Positions 33,756-45,036 of a stretch of DNA of 64,000 nt are shown here, piece by piece. This stretch comes from Clostridia bacterium. Its GTDB lineage: Bacteria > Bacillota > Clostridia > Christensenellales > Aristaeellaceae. The number at the start of each line of letters is the position of its first letter. Position 1 is the stretch's first letter. The stretch is from assembly GCA_017395685.1 (NCBI GenBank), contig JAFQOD010000044.1, positions 1 through 64,000 of the forward strand. The letters are read 5' to 3'. Made by a program: the position numbers and the translations under genes. The notes beneath the pieces were generated by a model that was not told where the DNA came from, made no database searches, and saw nothing but the letters and a program-made list of their open reading frames with translations.

Positions 33756-34531
33756 CCTTCCGCCCCCTTCCAGGTATGGCCGGGCAAGGTCAGAATCTCG
33801 GGCGGGCCATCGGGCACAACCGCCACCGTATGCTCATAATGGGCGCAGGGGCTGTGATCGTTGGTGACGATGGTCCAGCCGTCAGAAAGCTGATGGACGG
33901 GCCACTTGCCCATGGCAATCATGGGTTCGATGGCCAGCGTCATCCCGGGCCGGATGCGCACCCCTCTGCCGGCTTCGCCGTAGTTGGGGATGCTGGGATC
34001 CTCATGCATGGCCCGGCCGATGCCGTGGCCCGTCAGATCCCGCACCACGCCGTAGCCATGGGCCTCGGCATGGGCTTGCACAGCGTGGCCGATATCGCCA
34101 AGACGATGGCCGTTCTGTGCCATGTAAGCGCCTTTCCAGAAGCATTCTTCCGTCACCCGGATCAGCTGCATCTTTTCTTCATCGATCGAACCTACCGGGG
34201 CGGTGAAGGCGCTGTCCGCCTGCCAGCCATCCAGGATCAGGCCGCAATCGATGGAAAGGATCATGCCGTTTTCAATGGTGACCTGGTCGGACGGGATGCC
34301 ATGCACCACTTCATCCTCCAGGGAGGCGCAGATGGAAGCGGGATATCCGTGATAATTCAGGAAGGAGGGAATGGCCCCGCCCTTCCGGATCAGCTCCTCG
34401 GCGTAGCTATCCAGCGCCTTGGTGGTGATCCCGGGGACAACCGCTTCTCTCAGCCGGCACAGCACATCATGGAGCAGATGCCCCGCGCTGCGCATTTTCG
34501 CCAGCTGATCGTGATTTTTGATGGTGATCAT
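33752..34531 (-). CDS. map: Methionine aminopeptidase, type I
   Basis: Removes N-terminal methionine from nascent proteins with a dinuclear metal centre. 259 residues; ligand segments LSIDCGLILDGWQADSAFT, GHGIGRAMHEDPSIPNYG and TLAIEPMI are present. ATG overlaps the adk stop codon (ATGA). Part of the secY-adk-map-KOW-infA block. Confidence 0.96.
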   Translation of the reverse strand: MITIKNHDQLAKMRSAGHLLHDVLCRLREAVVPGITTKALDSYAEELIRKGGAIPSFLNYHGYPASICASLEDEVVHGIPSDQVTIENGMILSIDCGLILDGWQADSAFTAPVGSIDEEKMQLIRVTEECFWKGAYMAQNGHRLGDIGHAVQAHAEAHGYGVVRDLTGHGIGRAMHEDPSIPNYGEAGRGVRIRPGMTLAIEPMIAMGKWPVHQLSDGWTIVTNDHSPCAHYEHTVAVVPDGPPEILTLPGHTWKGAEG

Positions 34532-35154
34532 TTCAGGTTCAATGCCTTTCGTACCGCTTCCTGATTTTCATCCACACTGCCCAGGCATTCCACGGTCTTC
34601 AGCAGGCCCTTCTTCTCATAGAAATCAATGAGGGGGGCGGTCTGAGCGGCGTAAACGGAAAGCCGGTTCTGGATGGTTTCAGGGGAGTCGTCCTTGCGCT
34701 GCACCAGCGTTTCACCGCAGGCCTGGCAATCTTCTCTGCCGCCCAGGGCGCTGATGTGGTAGGTACCACCGCACTTGAGGCACACCCTGCGGCCGGAGAG
34801 GCGGGCAATAATCATTTCATCGGGAAGGGAAAGATTCAGCGCCACATCGATCTTGGCAAAGGTGGAGAGGGCCTCGGCCTGGGCCACCGTACGGGGGAAC
34901 CCATCCAGGATATAGCCGCGCTGGCAGTCATCCTGCTGCAGCCGATCCTTTACAATGCCGATTACCACTTCATCGGGCACCAATTCGCCCTTTTCAATGT
35001 AAGCCTTGGCGGAAAGACCCATGGGGGTTTCTGCCTTGATGGCCTGACGGAGCATATCACCAGTGGAAATCTGAGGGATTTCCAGTTCATTCATCAGCCT
35101 TTGTGCATGCGTGCCCTTGCCCGCGCCGGGAGGGCCCAGGAAAATGATGTTCAT
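34528..35154 (-). CDS. adk: Adenylate kinase
   Basis: 208 residues from the ATG at 35154 (MNIIFLGPPGAGKGTHAQRL); the ATG two codons upstream touches the AAAGGAGA site and is too close. P-loop GPPGAGKGT, zinc-type LID with CLKCGGTYH and CQACG. Interconverts ATP, AMP and ADP. Separated from secY by 133 bp that contain a CCCCGGGGA / TCCCCGAGG-type hairpin but no gene. Confidence 0.97.
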   Translation of the reverse strand: MNIIFLGPPGAGKGTHAQRLMNELEIPQISTGDMLRQAIKAETPMGLSAKAYIEKGELVPDEVVIGIVKDRLQQDDCQRGYILDGFPRTVAQAEALSTFAKIDVALNLSLPDEMIIARLSGRRVCLKCGGTYHISALGGREDCQACGETLVQRKDDSPETIQNRLSVYAAQTAPLIDFYEKKGLLKTVECLGSVDENQEAVRKALNLK

Positions 35155-35287
35155 GTGCATCTCCTTTCTGGGATCGGCGTGCTTTCATTGCCACGGAACA
35201 GACATCGAACATAGAAGCGGGAATGCCACAGCCTCGGGGAGGGAAGAACCCATCCCCGGGGCAGTGCATTCCGCATTTCCTGGTTTA

Positions 35288-36550
35288 TCAGCCCAGGAAG
35301 CCTTTGTAATTGCGCATAACCAGCTGGCTTTCCACCTGGCGAACGGTCTCCAGGGCAACGCTCACGGCGATCAGCACGGAGGAAGCACCGAAGGGGATGC
35401 CGGCGAAGGCAGACAGCATGGAGGCAATGGTATTCATCAGGGCCAGGAAGAGAGCCGCGAACAGGGTGAGACGCTTGGAAGTCCGGGAGAGGAATTCCAC
35501 GGTCTTGCCGCCGGTACGGATACCGGGGATATGGCCGCCCTGCTGCTGGATATTCTTGGCGATATCCTGAGGATTGAAGGTGATGGCAGTATAGAAGTAA
35601 GAGAAGGCAACGATCAGCAGGCCGCAGATGACGATGTACAGAGGAGAGCTCTGAGACATATTCCGGCCCCACCAGTTGGCAAAGTTGGAACCCTTGGCCA
35701 CGATGGTGATGATCGTGCTGGGGAAGGCCATGAAGGAGTAAGCGAAAATCAGGGGCAGAACGCCAACGCTCAGCAGCTTCATGGGGATGTGGGTGCTCTG
35801 GCCGCCATACATCTTCCGGCCCACCACGCGCTTGGCGTACTGGACGGGGATGCGGCGTTCAGACAGGTCGATGCAGGTTACAACCACCAGGATGATGAAG
35901 ATGGTCACAACCATCACCGCCAGGGTGCCCACGGAAGCCTGGCCACGGAACACGCCCTGAGTAGTGCCCAGGATGCCGTTGAACAGGTTGGTGATGATAC
36001 CGGTGAAGATCAGCAGGGAGACGCCGTTGCCGATGCCGTCCTTGGTGATGCGTTCGCCGATCCACAGGGCCAGGGCGGTACCACCGGCCATGATGATGCC
36101 GATGGACAGCTTGCCCCAGAAGTTATTGTACCCGTCGGCCAGGCCGATGGGGAAGGCGCTGATGATACCATAGGCCTGCAGTACAGCCAGACCAATGGTG
36201 ACATAGCGGGTGATCTGATTGATCTTCTTCTTACCTTCTTCGCCGCCTTCTTTCTGCAGCCTCTCCAGGGCGGGGATCGCGATGGTCAGCAGCTGCATGA
36301 TAATGGAAGCGTTGATGTAAGGAGAAATACCCATGGCCATGATGGTCATCTGGCTCAGAGCGGAGCCGGTCATCATGTTCATCAGGCCAAGCAGATCATA
36401 GCCGGCCATGGCCTGGGCCATGGCTTCGGCATTGGCACCGGGAACGGGAATGACGCTGACCAGACGGAACAGCATCAGCATGAAGAACGTGTAGAGCACC
36501 TTTTTACGGAGCTCGGGAACCCGCCATACATTGCGGAGAGTCTCCCACAT
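35288..36550 (-). CDS. secY: Preprotein translocase subunit SecY
   Basis: Channel subunit of the Sec translocon, 420 residues with about ten transmembrane helices. Conserved VSVIPVPGAN, MGISPYINASIIMQLL and GIRTGGKTVEFLSR segments are present. Starts two bases after rplO. Confidence 0.97.
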   Translation of the reverse strand: MWETLRNVWRVPELRKKVLYTFFMLMLFRLVSVIPVPGANAEAMAQAMAGYDLLGLMNMMTGSALSQMTIMAMGISPYINASIIMQLLTIAIPALERLQKEGGEEGKKKINQITRYVTIGLAVLQAYGIISAFPIGLADGYNNFWGKLSIGIIMAGGTALALWIGERITKDGIGNGVSLLIFTGIITNLFNGILGTTQGVFRGQASVGTLAVMVVTIFIILVVVTCIDLSERRIPVQYAKRVVGRKMYGGQSTHIPMKLLSVGVLPLIFAYSFMAFPSTIITIVAKGSNFANWWGRNMSQSSPLYIVICGLLIVAFSYFYTAITFNPQDIAKNIQQQGGHIPGIRTGGKTVEFLSRTSKRLTLFAALFLALMNTIASMLSAFAGIPFGASSVLIAVSVALETVRQVESQLVMRNYKGFLG

Positions 36551-36552
36551 CG

Positions 36553-36993
36553 TTACTTCACCTCAACTTTCCCGCCGATCGCCTCGATCTTTTCCTTTGC
36601 GGAATCAGTGACCTTGTCGACCTTCACGGTGAGCTTCTTCTGCAGTTCGCCGCCGCCGAGAACCTTCACGCCGTCCAGAACCTTCTTGATCAGGCCCTTT
36701 TCGATCAGTGCTTCATTGGTAACCACGGCGCCATCCTCAAAAGCATTGAGGGCGGAAACGTTGACGATCGCATATTCCTTACCGAAAATGTTGGTAAAGC
36801 CGCGCTTGGGCAGACGGCGGGTCAGAGGCATCTGGCCGCCTTCGAAGCCGGGGCGGGGGCCGCCGCCGGAGCGGGCCTTGGCGCCCTTGTGGCCTTTACC
36901 GGAGGTTTTGCCCAACTGAGAGCCTACGCCTCGACCAAGGCGCTTCGGGGCAGTCGTCGAACCGATAGCCGGTTGCAACTCATGCAATTTCAT
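36553..36993 (-). CDS. rplO: 50S ribosomal protein L15
   Basis: 146 residues from the ATG at 36993 ([20 protein letters not shown]) with GGGAGGG upstream. The Gly/Arg-rich N-terminus [19 protein letters not shown] is typical. Spc operon. Confidence 0.96.
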   Translation of the reverse strand: MKLHELQPAIGSTTAPKRLGRGVGSQLGKTSGKGHKGAKARSGGGPRPGFEGGQMPLTRRLPKRGFTNIFGKEYAIVNVSALNAFEDGAVVTNEALIEKGLIKKVLDGVKVLGGGELQKKLTVKVDKVTDSAKEKIEAIGGKVEVK

Positions 36994-37012
36994 GGGTGAG
37001 CCCTCCCTTATC

Positions 37013-37195
37013 TTATTCGTTGATTTCCTCAACCTTGACCATGTGCTTCACACGGAAGATCTGGCCACGGATGCAGGGATTGTCTTCCTTGACCACAGTC
37101 ATGCCCACTTTACGCAGGCCCAGAGCGGCCACGGTGTCCTTGTGCACTTGCAGAGAGGCGATCGGGGATTTGGTCAGGGTGATCTTCAGTTTCAT
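37013..37195 (-). CDS. rpmD: 50S ribosomal protein L30
   Basis: 60 residues, [20 protein letters not shown] ... [10 protein letters not shown], normal length. Between rpsE and rplO. Confidence 0.96.
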   Translation of the reverse strand: MKLKITLTKSPIASLQVHKDTVAALGLRKVGMTVVKEDNPCIRGQIFRVKHMVKVEEINE

Positions 37196-37210
37196 CTTTC
37201 CATATCCTCC

Positions 37211-37735
37211 TTAGCCGATGATTTCTTCCACGGTCTTGCCGCGCATCTTGGCAACGGTTTCGGCGTTGCGCAGAAGCTTCAGGCCTTCCAGCGTGGCTTT
37301 AACGGTGTTGATGCGGTTGTTTGTGCCGAAGGTCTTGGTGCGGATATCCTTGATACCGGCCAGTTCCAGAACAGCACGGGCGCCGCCGCCGGCGATAACG
37401 CCAGCACCTTCTTCGGCGGGCAGCAGCACAACTTTCGCAGTGCCGAATTCGCCGTTGATGGCATGGGGGATGGTGGTGCCTTCCATGGGCACGTTCACCA
37501 GATGCTTCTTGGCAGCTTCCACAGCCTTGCGGATGGCTTCGGGCACTTCCTTGGCCTTACCGATGGCGGCGCCTACGCGGCCGTTTTCGTCACCGACGAC
37601 GACCAGCGCGGCAAAGCGGAAGTTCTTACCGCCCTTAACAACCTTGGTTACACGGTTGAGGGCGACGAGGCGTTCTTTGAATTCGCTGACGGGCTCTTCA
37701 CGATCCCGGCGATCACGGCGTTCATTGATAGGCAT
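37211..37735 (-). CDS. rpsE: 30S ribosomal protein S5
   Basis: 174 residues; N-terminal double-stranded RNA-binding fold with [20 protein letters not shown] and [20 protein letters not shown]. Involved in decoding accuracy. Fifteen-base gaps to both neighbours. Confidence 0.97.
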   Translation of the reverse strand: MPINERRDRRDREEPVSEFKERLVALNRVTKVVKGGKNFRFAALVVVGDENGRVGAAIGKAKEVPEAIRKAVEAAKKHLVNVPMEGTTIPHAINGEFGTAKVVLLPAEEGAGVIAGGGARAVLELAGIKDIRTKTFGTNNRINTVKATLEGLKLLRNAETVAKMRGKTVEEIIG

Positions 37736-37750
37736 GCTCTCTTTCCCTCC

Positions 37751-38119
37751 TTAGAAGTTCAGGCCGGCTTCACGGGCAGCAGCGGCCAGGGCGGCAACAC
37801 GCCCGGTGTAGAGGTAGCCGCCGCGGTCAAAGACGATGTCCTTGATACCGGCAGCCAGGGCACGCTCGGCCACCAGCTTACCAACCAGCTTGGCAGCGCC
37901 GGTCTTATCCACTTCGCCCAGCTGGCCCTTGATCTGGGGATCCAGGGTGGAGGCGGAAACCAGGGTGCAGCCCTTGGTATCGTCGATTACCTGAGCATAG
38001 ATGGATTTATTGCTGCGATACACGCACAGGCGCGGCATTTCGGGGGTGCCGCTGATCTTTTTGCGGACGCGGGCGTGACGGATCACGCGCACTTCATTAC
38101 GGTCGCGCTTATTGAACAT
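37751..38119 (-). CDS. rplR: 50S ribosomal protein L18
   Basis: 122 residues, [20 protein letters not shown] and [20 protein letters not shown]. Binds 5S rRNA with L5. Confidence 0.97.
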   Translation of the reverse strand: MFNKRDRNEVRVIRHARVRKKISGTPEMPRLCVYRSNKSIYAQVIDDTKGCTLVSASTLDPQIKGQLGEVDKTGAAKLVGKLVAERALAAGIKDIVFDRGGYLYTGRVAALAAAAREAGLNF

Positions 38120-38137
38120 TTGCGTTCACTCCCTTTC

Positions 38138-38686
38138 TTATTTCTTACCGGCCTTGCCTTCCTTGCGGCGGATATGTTCACCCTCATACTTGATGCCCTT
38201 GCCCAGGTAGGGTTCAGGCTTACGCAGAGCGCGGATATCGGCGGCAAGGTTGCCAACGACCTGCTTATCGATGCCCTTGACGACCATCTTGGTCTGTACA
38301 GGGGTTTCGAAGGTTACATTTTCGGGGGCTTCGAAAACAACGGGATGAGAGAAACCAATGTTGATGGTAAGGGTCTTTCCGTTGTTTTCGGCGGCGGCAC
38401 GATAGCCGGTGCCCACCATTTCCAGCGTTACGGCAAAGCCTTCGGTAACACCCTTGACCATGTTGGCGATCAGGGCGCGGTAGAGGCCGTGCATAGCGCG
38501 GTGGTCTTTCCGGTCAGAAGGACGGGTAACGAGGATTTCGGCGCCTTCCTGCTTCACGGTGATGTCATTATTTACCTGCTGGGTAAGGGTACCCTTGGGG
38601 CCCTTTACGGTCACCAGATTGGTGCTATCGATGGTAACCGTCACGCCCGCGGGAACGGCGATGGGAAGCCTTCCGATACGAGACAT
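38138..38686 (-). CDS. rplF: 50S ribosomal protein L6
   Basis: 182 residues, [20 protein letters not shown]; typical C-terminal [20 protein letters not shown]. Normal length and position. Confidence 0.97.
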   Translation of the reverse strand: MSRIGRLPIAVPAGVTVTIDSTNLVTVKGPKGTLTQQVNNDITVKQEGAEILVTRPSDRKDHRAMHGLYRALIANMVKGVTEGFAVTLEMVGTGYRAAAENNGKTLTINIGFSHPVVFEAPENVTFETPVQTKMVVKGIDKQVVGNLAADIRALRKPEPYLGKGIKYEGEHIRRKEGKAGKK

Positions 38687-38714
38687 AATTCTTTACCTCC
38701 AAATGACGTGTTGA

Positions 38715-39113
38715 TTACCAGACGTAGCAGAGCACTTCGCCGCCCATGTTTTCCTTCCGGGCAGCCTTGTCAGTCATCAGGCCCTTGGAAGTGGAAACGA
38801 TGGCGATGCCCAGGCCGCCCAGAACCTTGGGCAGCTCTTCGCAGGTGGCGTACACCCGCAGACCGGGCTTGGAGATGCGCTTGAGGCCAACGATAACGGG
38901 CTGCTTCTTATCCAGGTACTTCAGGGTAACCTTGATGGAGCCCTGCAGACCGTCGGCGATATTTTCAACAGATTTGATATACCCCTCATCCAGAAGGATC
39001 TTGGCGATGGCCTTCTTCATGTTGCTGGCGGGGATCGTCACGCTGTCGTGGCGGGCGATCTGCGCGTTGCGAATGCGGGTGAGCATATCGGCAATGGGAT
39101 CATTGACAACCAT
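38715..39113 (-). CDS. rpsH: 30S ribosomal protein S8
   Basis: 132 residues, [20 protein letters not shown] and C-terminal [20 protein letters not shown]. Central-domain 16S rRNA binder; a regulator of the spc operon in other bacteria. Confidence 0.97.
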   Translation of the reverse strand: MVVNDPIADMLTRIRNAQIARHDSVTIPASNMKKAIAKILLDEGYIKSVENIADGLQGSIKVTLKYLDKKQPVIVGLKRISKPGLRVYATCEELPKVLGGLGIAIVSTSKGLMTDKAARKENMGGEVLCYVW

Positions 39114-39132
39114 GATGGTACCTCCTTTATAC

Positions 39133-39318
39133 TTACCAGCTCGCTTTGCGGACGCCGGGGATCTGGCCCTTATAGGCCAATTCGCGGAAGCAGATACGGC
39201 AGATGCCGTAGCGGCGAAGCACGGAATGGGGCCGGCCGCACAGACGGCAGCGGGTGTAAGCGCGGGTGGAGAACTTGGCAGGCCGCGCCTGACGGATCTT
39301 CATACTAGTCTTTGCCAT
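39133..39318 (-). CDS. rpsN: 30S ribosomal protein S14, type Z (zinc form)
   Basis: 61 residues, the short zinc-binding form: [20 protein letters not shown] gives the four cysteine ligands. Confidence 0.97.
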   Translation of the reverse strand: MAKTSMKIRQARPAKFSTRAYTRCRLCGRPHSVLRRYGICRICFRELAYKGQIPGVRKASW

Positions 39319-39337
39319 TTTTCTTCTCCTCCCTAAC

Positions 39338-39880
39338 TTACTGAGCGAAGGGCATGCCCAGCAGCCTGAGCAGTTCCTTGGCTTCTTCGTCGGTCTTGGC
39401 GGTGGTAACGAAAATCATTTCCATGCCGCGGATCTTTTCGACCTTATCATAATCGATTTCGGGGAAGATCAGCTGTTCCTTGATGCCCAGGGCATAGTTG
39501 CCGCGGCCATCAAAAGCCTTGCCGGATACGCCGCGGAAGTCGCGTACGCGGGGCAGAGCGATGTTAACCAGCTTGTCGATGAATTCTTCCATCCGGGCGC
39601 CGCGCAGGGTTACCTTGGCGCCAACGTTCATGCCCTGACGGAGCTTGAAGTTAGCAACGGACTTCTTGGCCTTGGTAACCAGGGGCTTCTGACCGGCGAT
39701 CTGGGTCAGTTCGGAAACGGCCACTTCCAGTGCCTTGGCGTTGTCCTTGCAATCGCCCAGACCCATGTTGATGATGACCTTTTCCAGCCGGGGAATTTCC
39801 ATCACGTTCTTGTAGCCGAACTTCTGCTGCAAGGCAGGCACAGCTTCGGCCAAATACTTTTCCTTAATGCGGGTAGCCAT
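39338..39880 (-). CDS. rplE: 50S ribosomal protein L5
   Basis: 180 residues, [20 protein letters not shown] and [20 protein letters not shown]; 5S rRNA binder. Complete. Confidence 0.97.
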   Translation of the reverse strand: MATRIKEKYLAEAVPALQQKFGYKNVMEIPRLEKVIINMGLGDCKDNAKALEVAVSELTQIAGQKPLVTKAKKSVANFKLRQGMNVGAKVTLRGARMEEFIDKLVNIALPRVRDFRGVSGKAFDGRGNYALGIKEQLIFPEIDYDKVEKIRGMEMIFVTTAKTDEEAKELLRLLGMPFAQ

Positions 39881-39898
39881 TTGCTTGTGTCCTCCTTA

Positions 39899-40234
39899 TC
39901 AGTCAATCTGCTGGCTGCACTTTTTGCAGACACGAACATTCTTCTTCGTGGTCTTGCCATCCTTGGTGGTGACTTCCACGATCTGGTGGGCAACGCGGGT
40001 CGCCTTGCCGCACTTGGGGCATACGAGCATCACGTTGGAAGCATCGATGAAGGCTTCCTTCTTGATGATGCCGCCGGGCTGGCCCTGAGCACGGGATTTC
40101 TGGTGCTTGGTGACCATGGCAACGCCTTCCACGATGACCTTACCGGTCTTGGGGGCAGCGGTAACCACCTTACCCTTGGCGCCCTTATCCTTACCGGAGA
40201 TGACAACGACCTGATCCTTGGTTTTTACAAACAT
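39899..40234 (-). CDS. rplX: 50S ribosomal protein L24
   Basis: 111 residues with KOW motif VVVISGKDKGAKGKVVTAAP and the C-terminal zinc-type CPKCGKATRV / CKKC, seen in many Firmicute L24 proteins. Confidence 0.97.
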   Translation of the reverse strand: MFVKTKDQVVVISGKDKGAKGKVVTAAPKTGKVIVEGVAMVTKHQKSRAQGQPGGIIKKEAFIDASNVMLVCPKCGKATRVAHQIVEVTTKDGKTTKKNVRVCKKCSQQID

Positions 40235-40247
40235 TGCATTGTCCTCC

Positions 40248-40616
40248 TTACAGCACTTCGGGGGCGAGGGACACGATCTTCATGTAGTCCTTCTCGCGCA
40301 GCTCACGGGCCACCGGCCCAAAGATGCGGGTGCCGCGGGGCATTTTGTCATTGCCGATGATGACGGCGGCGTTATCATCAAACTTGATGTAGCTGCCATC
40401 GGGACGGCGCTGGGGCTGGTGTACGCGGACGATAACGGCCTTGACCACATCGCCCTTCTTCACCTGACCGCCGGGAGTCGCGGACTTCACAGAAGCGACG
40501 ATCACATCGCCGATGGAGCCCGTGCGGCGGAAGGAACCACCCAGCACGCGGATGCACATGATTTCCTTGGCGCCGGAGTTATCGGCTACCTTGAGTCGCG
40601 TTTGCGGCTGAATCAT
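40248..40616 (-). CDS. rplN: 50S ribosomal protein L14
   Basis: 122 residues from the ATG at 40616 ([20 protein letters not shown]) with AAAGGAGG upstream. Conserved [22 protein letters not shown]-type core. A 276-bp gap lies upstream, where rpsQ normally abuts. Confidence 0.96.
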   Translation of the reverse strand: MIQPQTRLKVADNSGAKEIMCIRVLGGSFRRTGSIGDVIVASVKSATPGGQVKKGDVVKAVIVRVHQPQRRPDGSYIKFDDNAAVIIGNDKMPRGTRIFGPVARELREKDYMKIVSLAPEVL

Positions 40617-40892
40617 AGGGGTTTCCTCCTTTATAGGTTCCTCTTCATGGCGGGTACTCAATGCCCCCATGAGAGGTCGGATACTTTGGAATCGCCCGCT
40701 TATACTACAGGAAGAATTTCATTCCATTAAGCGGAGCGAGAAGGGGAACATTCGCCTGATTTGCTTCATATCGCGGATGAGATTTCCGTGACGGGCTTCG
40801 AAGCTGTAGCAGCGCTACCGCGAGAAGACCGGAGCGGAAAGATCGCCGCGAGATGAGCAAAGCATCGAATGGGCACCGTACGAGCGACGCTA
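40617..40892. other. Non-coding insertion between rpsQ and rplN
   Basis: No gene recognised. It includes GTAGCAGCGCTAC (about 40806-40818), shared with the rpsM-rpsK insertion, and several G+C-rich short inverted repeats. No intrinsic terminator seen. Confidence 0.55.
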
Positions 40893-41153
40893 TTACTTCG
40901 CTTTTTCGACGATGCGAACCAGCCGCCAATGCTTATCCTTGGACAGGGGACGGCATTCCATGATCTCAACGGTGTCGCCGATGCCGCAGGTGTTTTCTTC
41001 ATCATGCGCCTTGATCTTGCTGGTGCGGGTGATGAACTTGCCATACAGGGGATGGCGCACGCGGGTGGACAGGGAGACCACGATGGTCTTATCCATCTTA
41101 TCGCTTACGACCACGCCAATGCGGGTCTTGCGGATGCCTCTTACTTCAGACAT
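40893..41153 (-). CDS. rpsQ: 30S ribosomal protein S17
   Basis: 86 residues from the ATG at 41153 ([20 protein letters not shown]), AAAGGAGT upstream. Core [20 protein letters not shown] is conserved. Confidence 0.96.
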   Translation of the reverse strand: MSEVRGIRKTRIGVVVSDKMDKTIVVSLSTRVRHPLYGKFITRTSKIKAHDEENTCGIGDTVEIMECRPLSKDKHWRLVRIVEKAK

Positions 41154-41181
41154 TGTATTGACTCCTTTCACGGCTTATCGG

Positions 41182-41373
41182 TCACGCCTTGCTCTGCTGG
41201 GTCAGCACGGTCATCGCACGGGCGATATCGCGCTTTACCACAGTGATCTGCATGGTGTTCTCAAGCTGACCGGTGGCAAGCCGGAAACGAAGGTTGAAGA
41301 GCTCTTCCTTGAGCTCGGCGATCTTCGCGGTCAATTCTTCAGGCTTCATGGCTGCGAATTCCTTGGCCTTCAT
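41182..41373 (-). CDS. rpmC: 50S ribosomal protein L29
   Basis: 63 residues, [20 protein letters not shown], with [19 protein letters not shown]. Start overlaps the rplP stop by four bases. Confidence 0.97.
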   Translation of the reverse strand: MKAKEFAAMKPEELTAKIAELKEELFNLRFRLATGQLENTMQITVVKRDIARAMTVLTQQSKA

Positions 41374-41822
41374 TTGCTTTCACCACCCGCTTTATTTTCG
41401 TTAGGATTGGGAGCGTCTTCACGCTTCACAATCTTGGTCTTGAGGGGGAGCTTGCCAGCGGCGAGACGCAGGGCTTCCCGGGCGATGGTCTCATCAATGC
41501 CGCCAACTTCGAACAGGATCCGGCCGGGCTTAACCACGGCCACCCAGTATTCAGGAGTACCCTTACCGGAACCCATGCGGGTTTCAGCGGGCTTGCTGGT
41601 TACGGGCTTGTCGGGGAAAATCTTGATCCAGACCTGGCCGCCGCGCTTGGTGTAACGGGTGAGCGCGATACGGGCAGCTTCGATCTGCTGAGAAGTAACC
41701 CAGCAGGGCTCGGTGGCCATCAGGCCGATATCGCCGTAAGCGATGAAATTGCCGCGATGGGCGGCGCCCTTCATACGGCCGCGGAACTGCTTGCGGCGCT
41801 TAACTCTCTTGGGCATCAGCAT
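41370..41822 (-). CDS. rplP: 50S ribosomal protein L16
   Basis: 150 residues, [20 protein letters not shown]; conserved RIFPDKPVT-type segment ([20 protein letters not shown]). Near the tRNA binding sites on the large subunit. Confidence 0.97.
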   Translation of the reverse strand: MLMPKRVKRRKQFRGRMKGAAHRGNFIAYGDIGLMATEPCWVTSQQIEAARIALTRYTKRGGQVWIKIFPDKPVTSKPAETRMGSGKGTPEYWVAVVKPGRILFEVGGIDETIAREALRLAAGKLPLKTKIVKREDAPNPNENKAGGESK

Positions 41823-41826
41823 GGTA

Positions 41827-42522
41827 TTACTTGCCTCCTTCGATAGCGGCAGCGGGCTGCGCGGTCTTCTTGGGCTTGGGCAGGATCTGTCCCTTGTATA
41901 CCCAAACCTTTACGCCCAGGCGGCCATAGGTGGTCTTGGCTTCGGCAAAGCCGTAGTCAATGTTGGCCCGCAGGGTCTGCAGGGGAATGGAGCCTTCGTG
42001 ATAATGCTCGGTGCGGGCGATGTCGGCGCCGCCCAGACGGCCGGAGATGGCAATCTTGACGCCCTTGGCAGCTTCGCCCTTGCCGCCCTGAGGACGCAGG
42101 GCGCGCTGGATGGACTGCTTCATGGCCCGGCGGAAAGCGATGCGCTTTTCCAGCTGCTGGGCAATGTTTTCAGCGATCAGCTGAGCATCGGTATCGGGGT
42201 TCTTGATGTCAACCACGCGGATGTTCACAGCGTGGCCGCAGAAAGCTTCTACTTCAGCCTTCAGCTCTTCAATGCCCTTGCCGCTGCGGCCGATGATCAT
42301 ACCGGGCTTGCCGGCGAACAGGGTGACCGTCATGCGGGAGGCGCTGCGCTCCACGTCGATCCGGGAGATGCCGCAGGAGTAGAACTTTTCCTTCAGCATT
42401 TCGCGCAGTTTGAAGTCTTCAATCAGATTATTGGAAAAATCTTTCTTGCCGGCGAACCAGCGGGTGCTCCAGTCAAAGATAACACCAACGCGGGCGCCAT
42501 GCGGATTAACTTTCTGACCCAT
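41827..42522 (-). CDS. rpsC: 30S ribosomal protein S3
   Basis: 231 residues; N-terminal [22 protein letters not shown] domain with [16 protein letters not shown], and C-terminal [20 protein letters not shown]. Mature length for the family. Confidence 0.97.
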   Translation of the reverse strand: MGQKVNPHGARVGVIFDWSTRWFAGKKDFSNNLIEDFKLREMLKEKFYSCGISRIDVERSASRMTVTLFAGKPGMIIGRSGKGIEELKAEVEAFCGHAVNIRVVDIKNPDTDAQLIAENIAQQLEKRIAFRRAMKQSIQRALRPQGGKGEAAKGVKIAISGRLGGADIARTEHYHEGSIPLQTLRANIDYGFAEAKTTYGRLGVKVWVYKGQILPKPKKTAQPAAAIEGGK

Positions 42523-42534
42523 GATGATCCTCCC

Positions 42535-42924
42535 TTACTTCGTCTTCTGGTCCAGCACAACACTGATGTGGCAGGTGCGCTTGAGCATGGGGGAAGCGCT
42601 GCCGCGGCTGCGGGCTACATAGCGCTTGAGGGTCGGGCCAGGATTGGCGTAGCATTCTGCAACATACAGATCGCTGCGATCCATTTCCTGATTGTTCACC
42701 GCATTGGCGATGGCGCTGGAAAGCACCTTGAAGATGACGGGGGATGCTGCCTTGGGGGTATATTCCAGAATGGCGAGCGCCTGGTCCACATCCTTACCGC
42801 GGATCAGGTCAAGAACGATCTTGGCCTTGCGGGAGGACAGGCGGATATGCTTGGCGTGCGCCTGGGGACGCTTGTCACGGCTTTCAGCCCGGGCAGCGCC
42901 CTTTTCACGGGTACGAGTAGCCAT
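42535..42924 (-). CDS. rplV: 50S ribosomal protein L22
   Basis: 129 residues; RLSSRKAKIVLDLIRGKDVD and YANPGPTLKRYVARSRGSAS. Lines the exit tunnel. A basic N-terminal extension of about 20 residues precedes the core. Confidence 0.97.
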   Translation of the reverse strand: MATRTREKGAARAESRDKRPQAHAKHIRLSSRKAKIVLDLIRGKDVDQALAILEYTPKAASPVIFKVLSSAIANAVNNQEMDRSDLYVAECYANPGPTLKRYVARSRGSASPMLKRTCHISVVLDQKTK

Positions 42925-42941
42925 ATTTTTCTCTCCTTCCC

Positions 42942-43220
42942 TTATTTACGGCCAGAGGCCTTTTCGCCCGCATGCCCGCGGAAAGTGCGGGTGGGAGCAA
43001 ATTCGCCCAGCTTGTGGCCAACCATGTCTTCGGTAACGTATACCGGCACATGCTTGCGGCCATCGTGCACCGCGATGGTGTGGCCGACGAATTCGGGGAA
43101 GATGGTGGAAGAGCGGCTCCAGGTCTTGAGAACCTGCTTGTTGCCGGTCTTGTTCATATCGACGATGCGCTTATACAGCGCTTCTTGTACAAACGGGCCT
43201 TTCTTTACGGAACGGCTCAT
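42942..43220 (-). CDS. rpsS: 30S ribosomal protein S19
   Basis: 92 residues, [20 protein letters not shown], with [20 protein letters not shown]. Head of the small subunit. Confidence 0.97.
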   Translation of the reverse strand: MSRSVKKGPFVQEALYKRIVDMNKTGNKQVLKTWSRSSTIFPEFVGHTIAVHDGRKHVPVYVTEDMVGHKLGEFAPTRTFRGHAGEKASGRK

Positions 43221-43250
43221 GGGGTTGCCTCCTTCCTATATGCGCCGGAC

Positions 43251-44084
<834 letters not shown>

Positions 44085-44099
44085 CTTGCTTCTCCTCCC

Positions 44100-44396
44100 T
44101 TACACCATACCCTCGAAGAACTCGATGGGCTTGGAATCTTCAGTCAGGATCACGTAGGCCTTCTTCACTTCGGGGGTGCGGCCCTGATGCAGGCCCTGGC
44201 GCTTCATCTTGCCCAGGGTGCGCAGGGTGTTCACGCGGGCCACCTTAATGGAAGGGAAAACCTTTTCCAGGGCCTTCTTGATTTCCACCTTGTTGGCGTC
44301 GATCGCTACTTCGAAAACGTAGCGCTTATCCGCGATGCCGTCGTAGCCCTTTTCGGTCAGGACGGGGCGCAGGATGATGTCATGAGCATTCTTCAT
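44100..44396 (-). CDS. rplW: 50S ribosomal protein L23
   Basis: 98 residues, DIILRPVLTEKGYDGIADKR and EVAIDANKVEIKKALEKVF. Docking site for trigger factor at the exit tunnel. Four-base overlap with rplD. Confidence 0.97.
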   Translation of the reverse strand: MKNAHDIILRPVLTEKGYDGIADKRYVFEVAIDANKVEIKKALEKVFPSIKVARVNTLRTLGKMKRQGLHQGRTPEVKKAYVILTEDSKPIEFFEGMV

Positions 44397-45016
44397 GCGT
44401 ACACCTCCTGGATGCTTTCCATGGCCGCCTTCAGCACGACGATCTTATCGGCGTTGAGCAGGTCATACACATTGATGGTGTTCACGTAGGCGTCCTTCAC
44501 GGTGGGGATGTTCTTGGAAGCGCGGATGACAGATTCATCCTTGCCAGCCAGAACCAGCAGGGCCTTCTTTTCGGCGCCCAGATTCTTGAGCACTTCAGCC
44601 ATCAGCTTGGTCTTGGCGTCGGCCAGCTTGATTTCATCCACAACGATGATGCTGCCTTCGTTGAACTTGGAAGTCAGGGCGCTCTTCATGGCGATGCGGC
44701 GCACCTTCTTGGGAACCTTGATCACATAATCCCGGGGCTGGGGAGCGAAGACCACGCCGCCGTGACGGAACTGGGGAGCGCGGTTGCCATGATGGCGGGC
44801 ATTACCGGTGCCCTTCTGGCGATAGATCTTGCGACCGCCGCCGCGGACCATGCCGCGGGTGAGGGCGCTCTGGGTGCCCTGGCGCTTGTTGGCCAGGATG
44901 GAGCGAACGACCAGATGCATGGCAGGGACATTCACGTTAGCGGCGAAGATTTCTTCGCTCAGCTCCATGGTGCCCACTTTCTTGCCCTGCATGTCGAGCA
45001 CGTCGATGTTAGGCAT
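44393..45016 (-). CDS. rplD: 50S ribosomal protein L4
   Basis: 207 residues; GMVRGGGRKIYRQKGTGNAR and GGVVFAPQPRDYVIKVPKKV are typical. In enteric bacteria L4 represses the S10 operon through its leader; a structured leader exists here too, but regulation is unproven. Confidence 0.97.
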   Translation of the reverse strand: MPNIDVLDMQGKKVGTMELSEEIFAANVNVPAMHLVVRSILANKRQGTQSALTRGMVRGGGRKIYRQKGTGNARHHGNRAPQFRHGGVVFAPQPRDYVIKVPKKVRRIAMKSALTSKFNEGSIIVVDEIKLADAKTKLMAEVLKNLGAEKKALLVLAGKDESVIRASKNIPTVKDAYVNTINVYDLLNADKIVVLKAAMESIQEVYA

Positions 45017-45036
45017 TTCTTAGTTCCTCCTTCAAA

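Noticed and set aside
36992-38884. A 630-codon + strand frame across the spc operon
   Set aside because: Shadow of rpmD to rpsH on the minus strand; no ribosome binding site and implausible composition. The same holds for other long + frames over the ribosomal genes.
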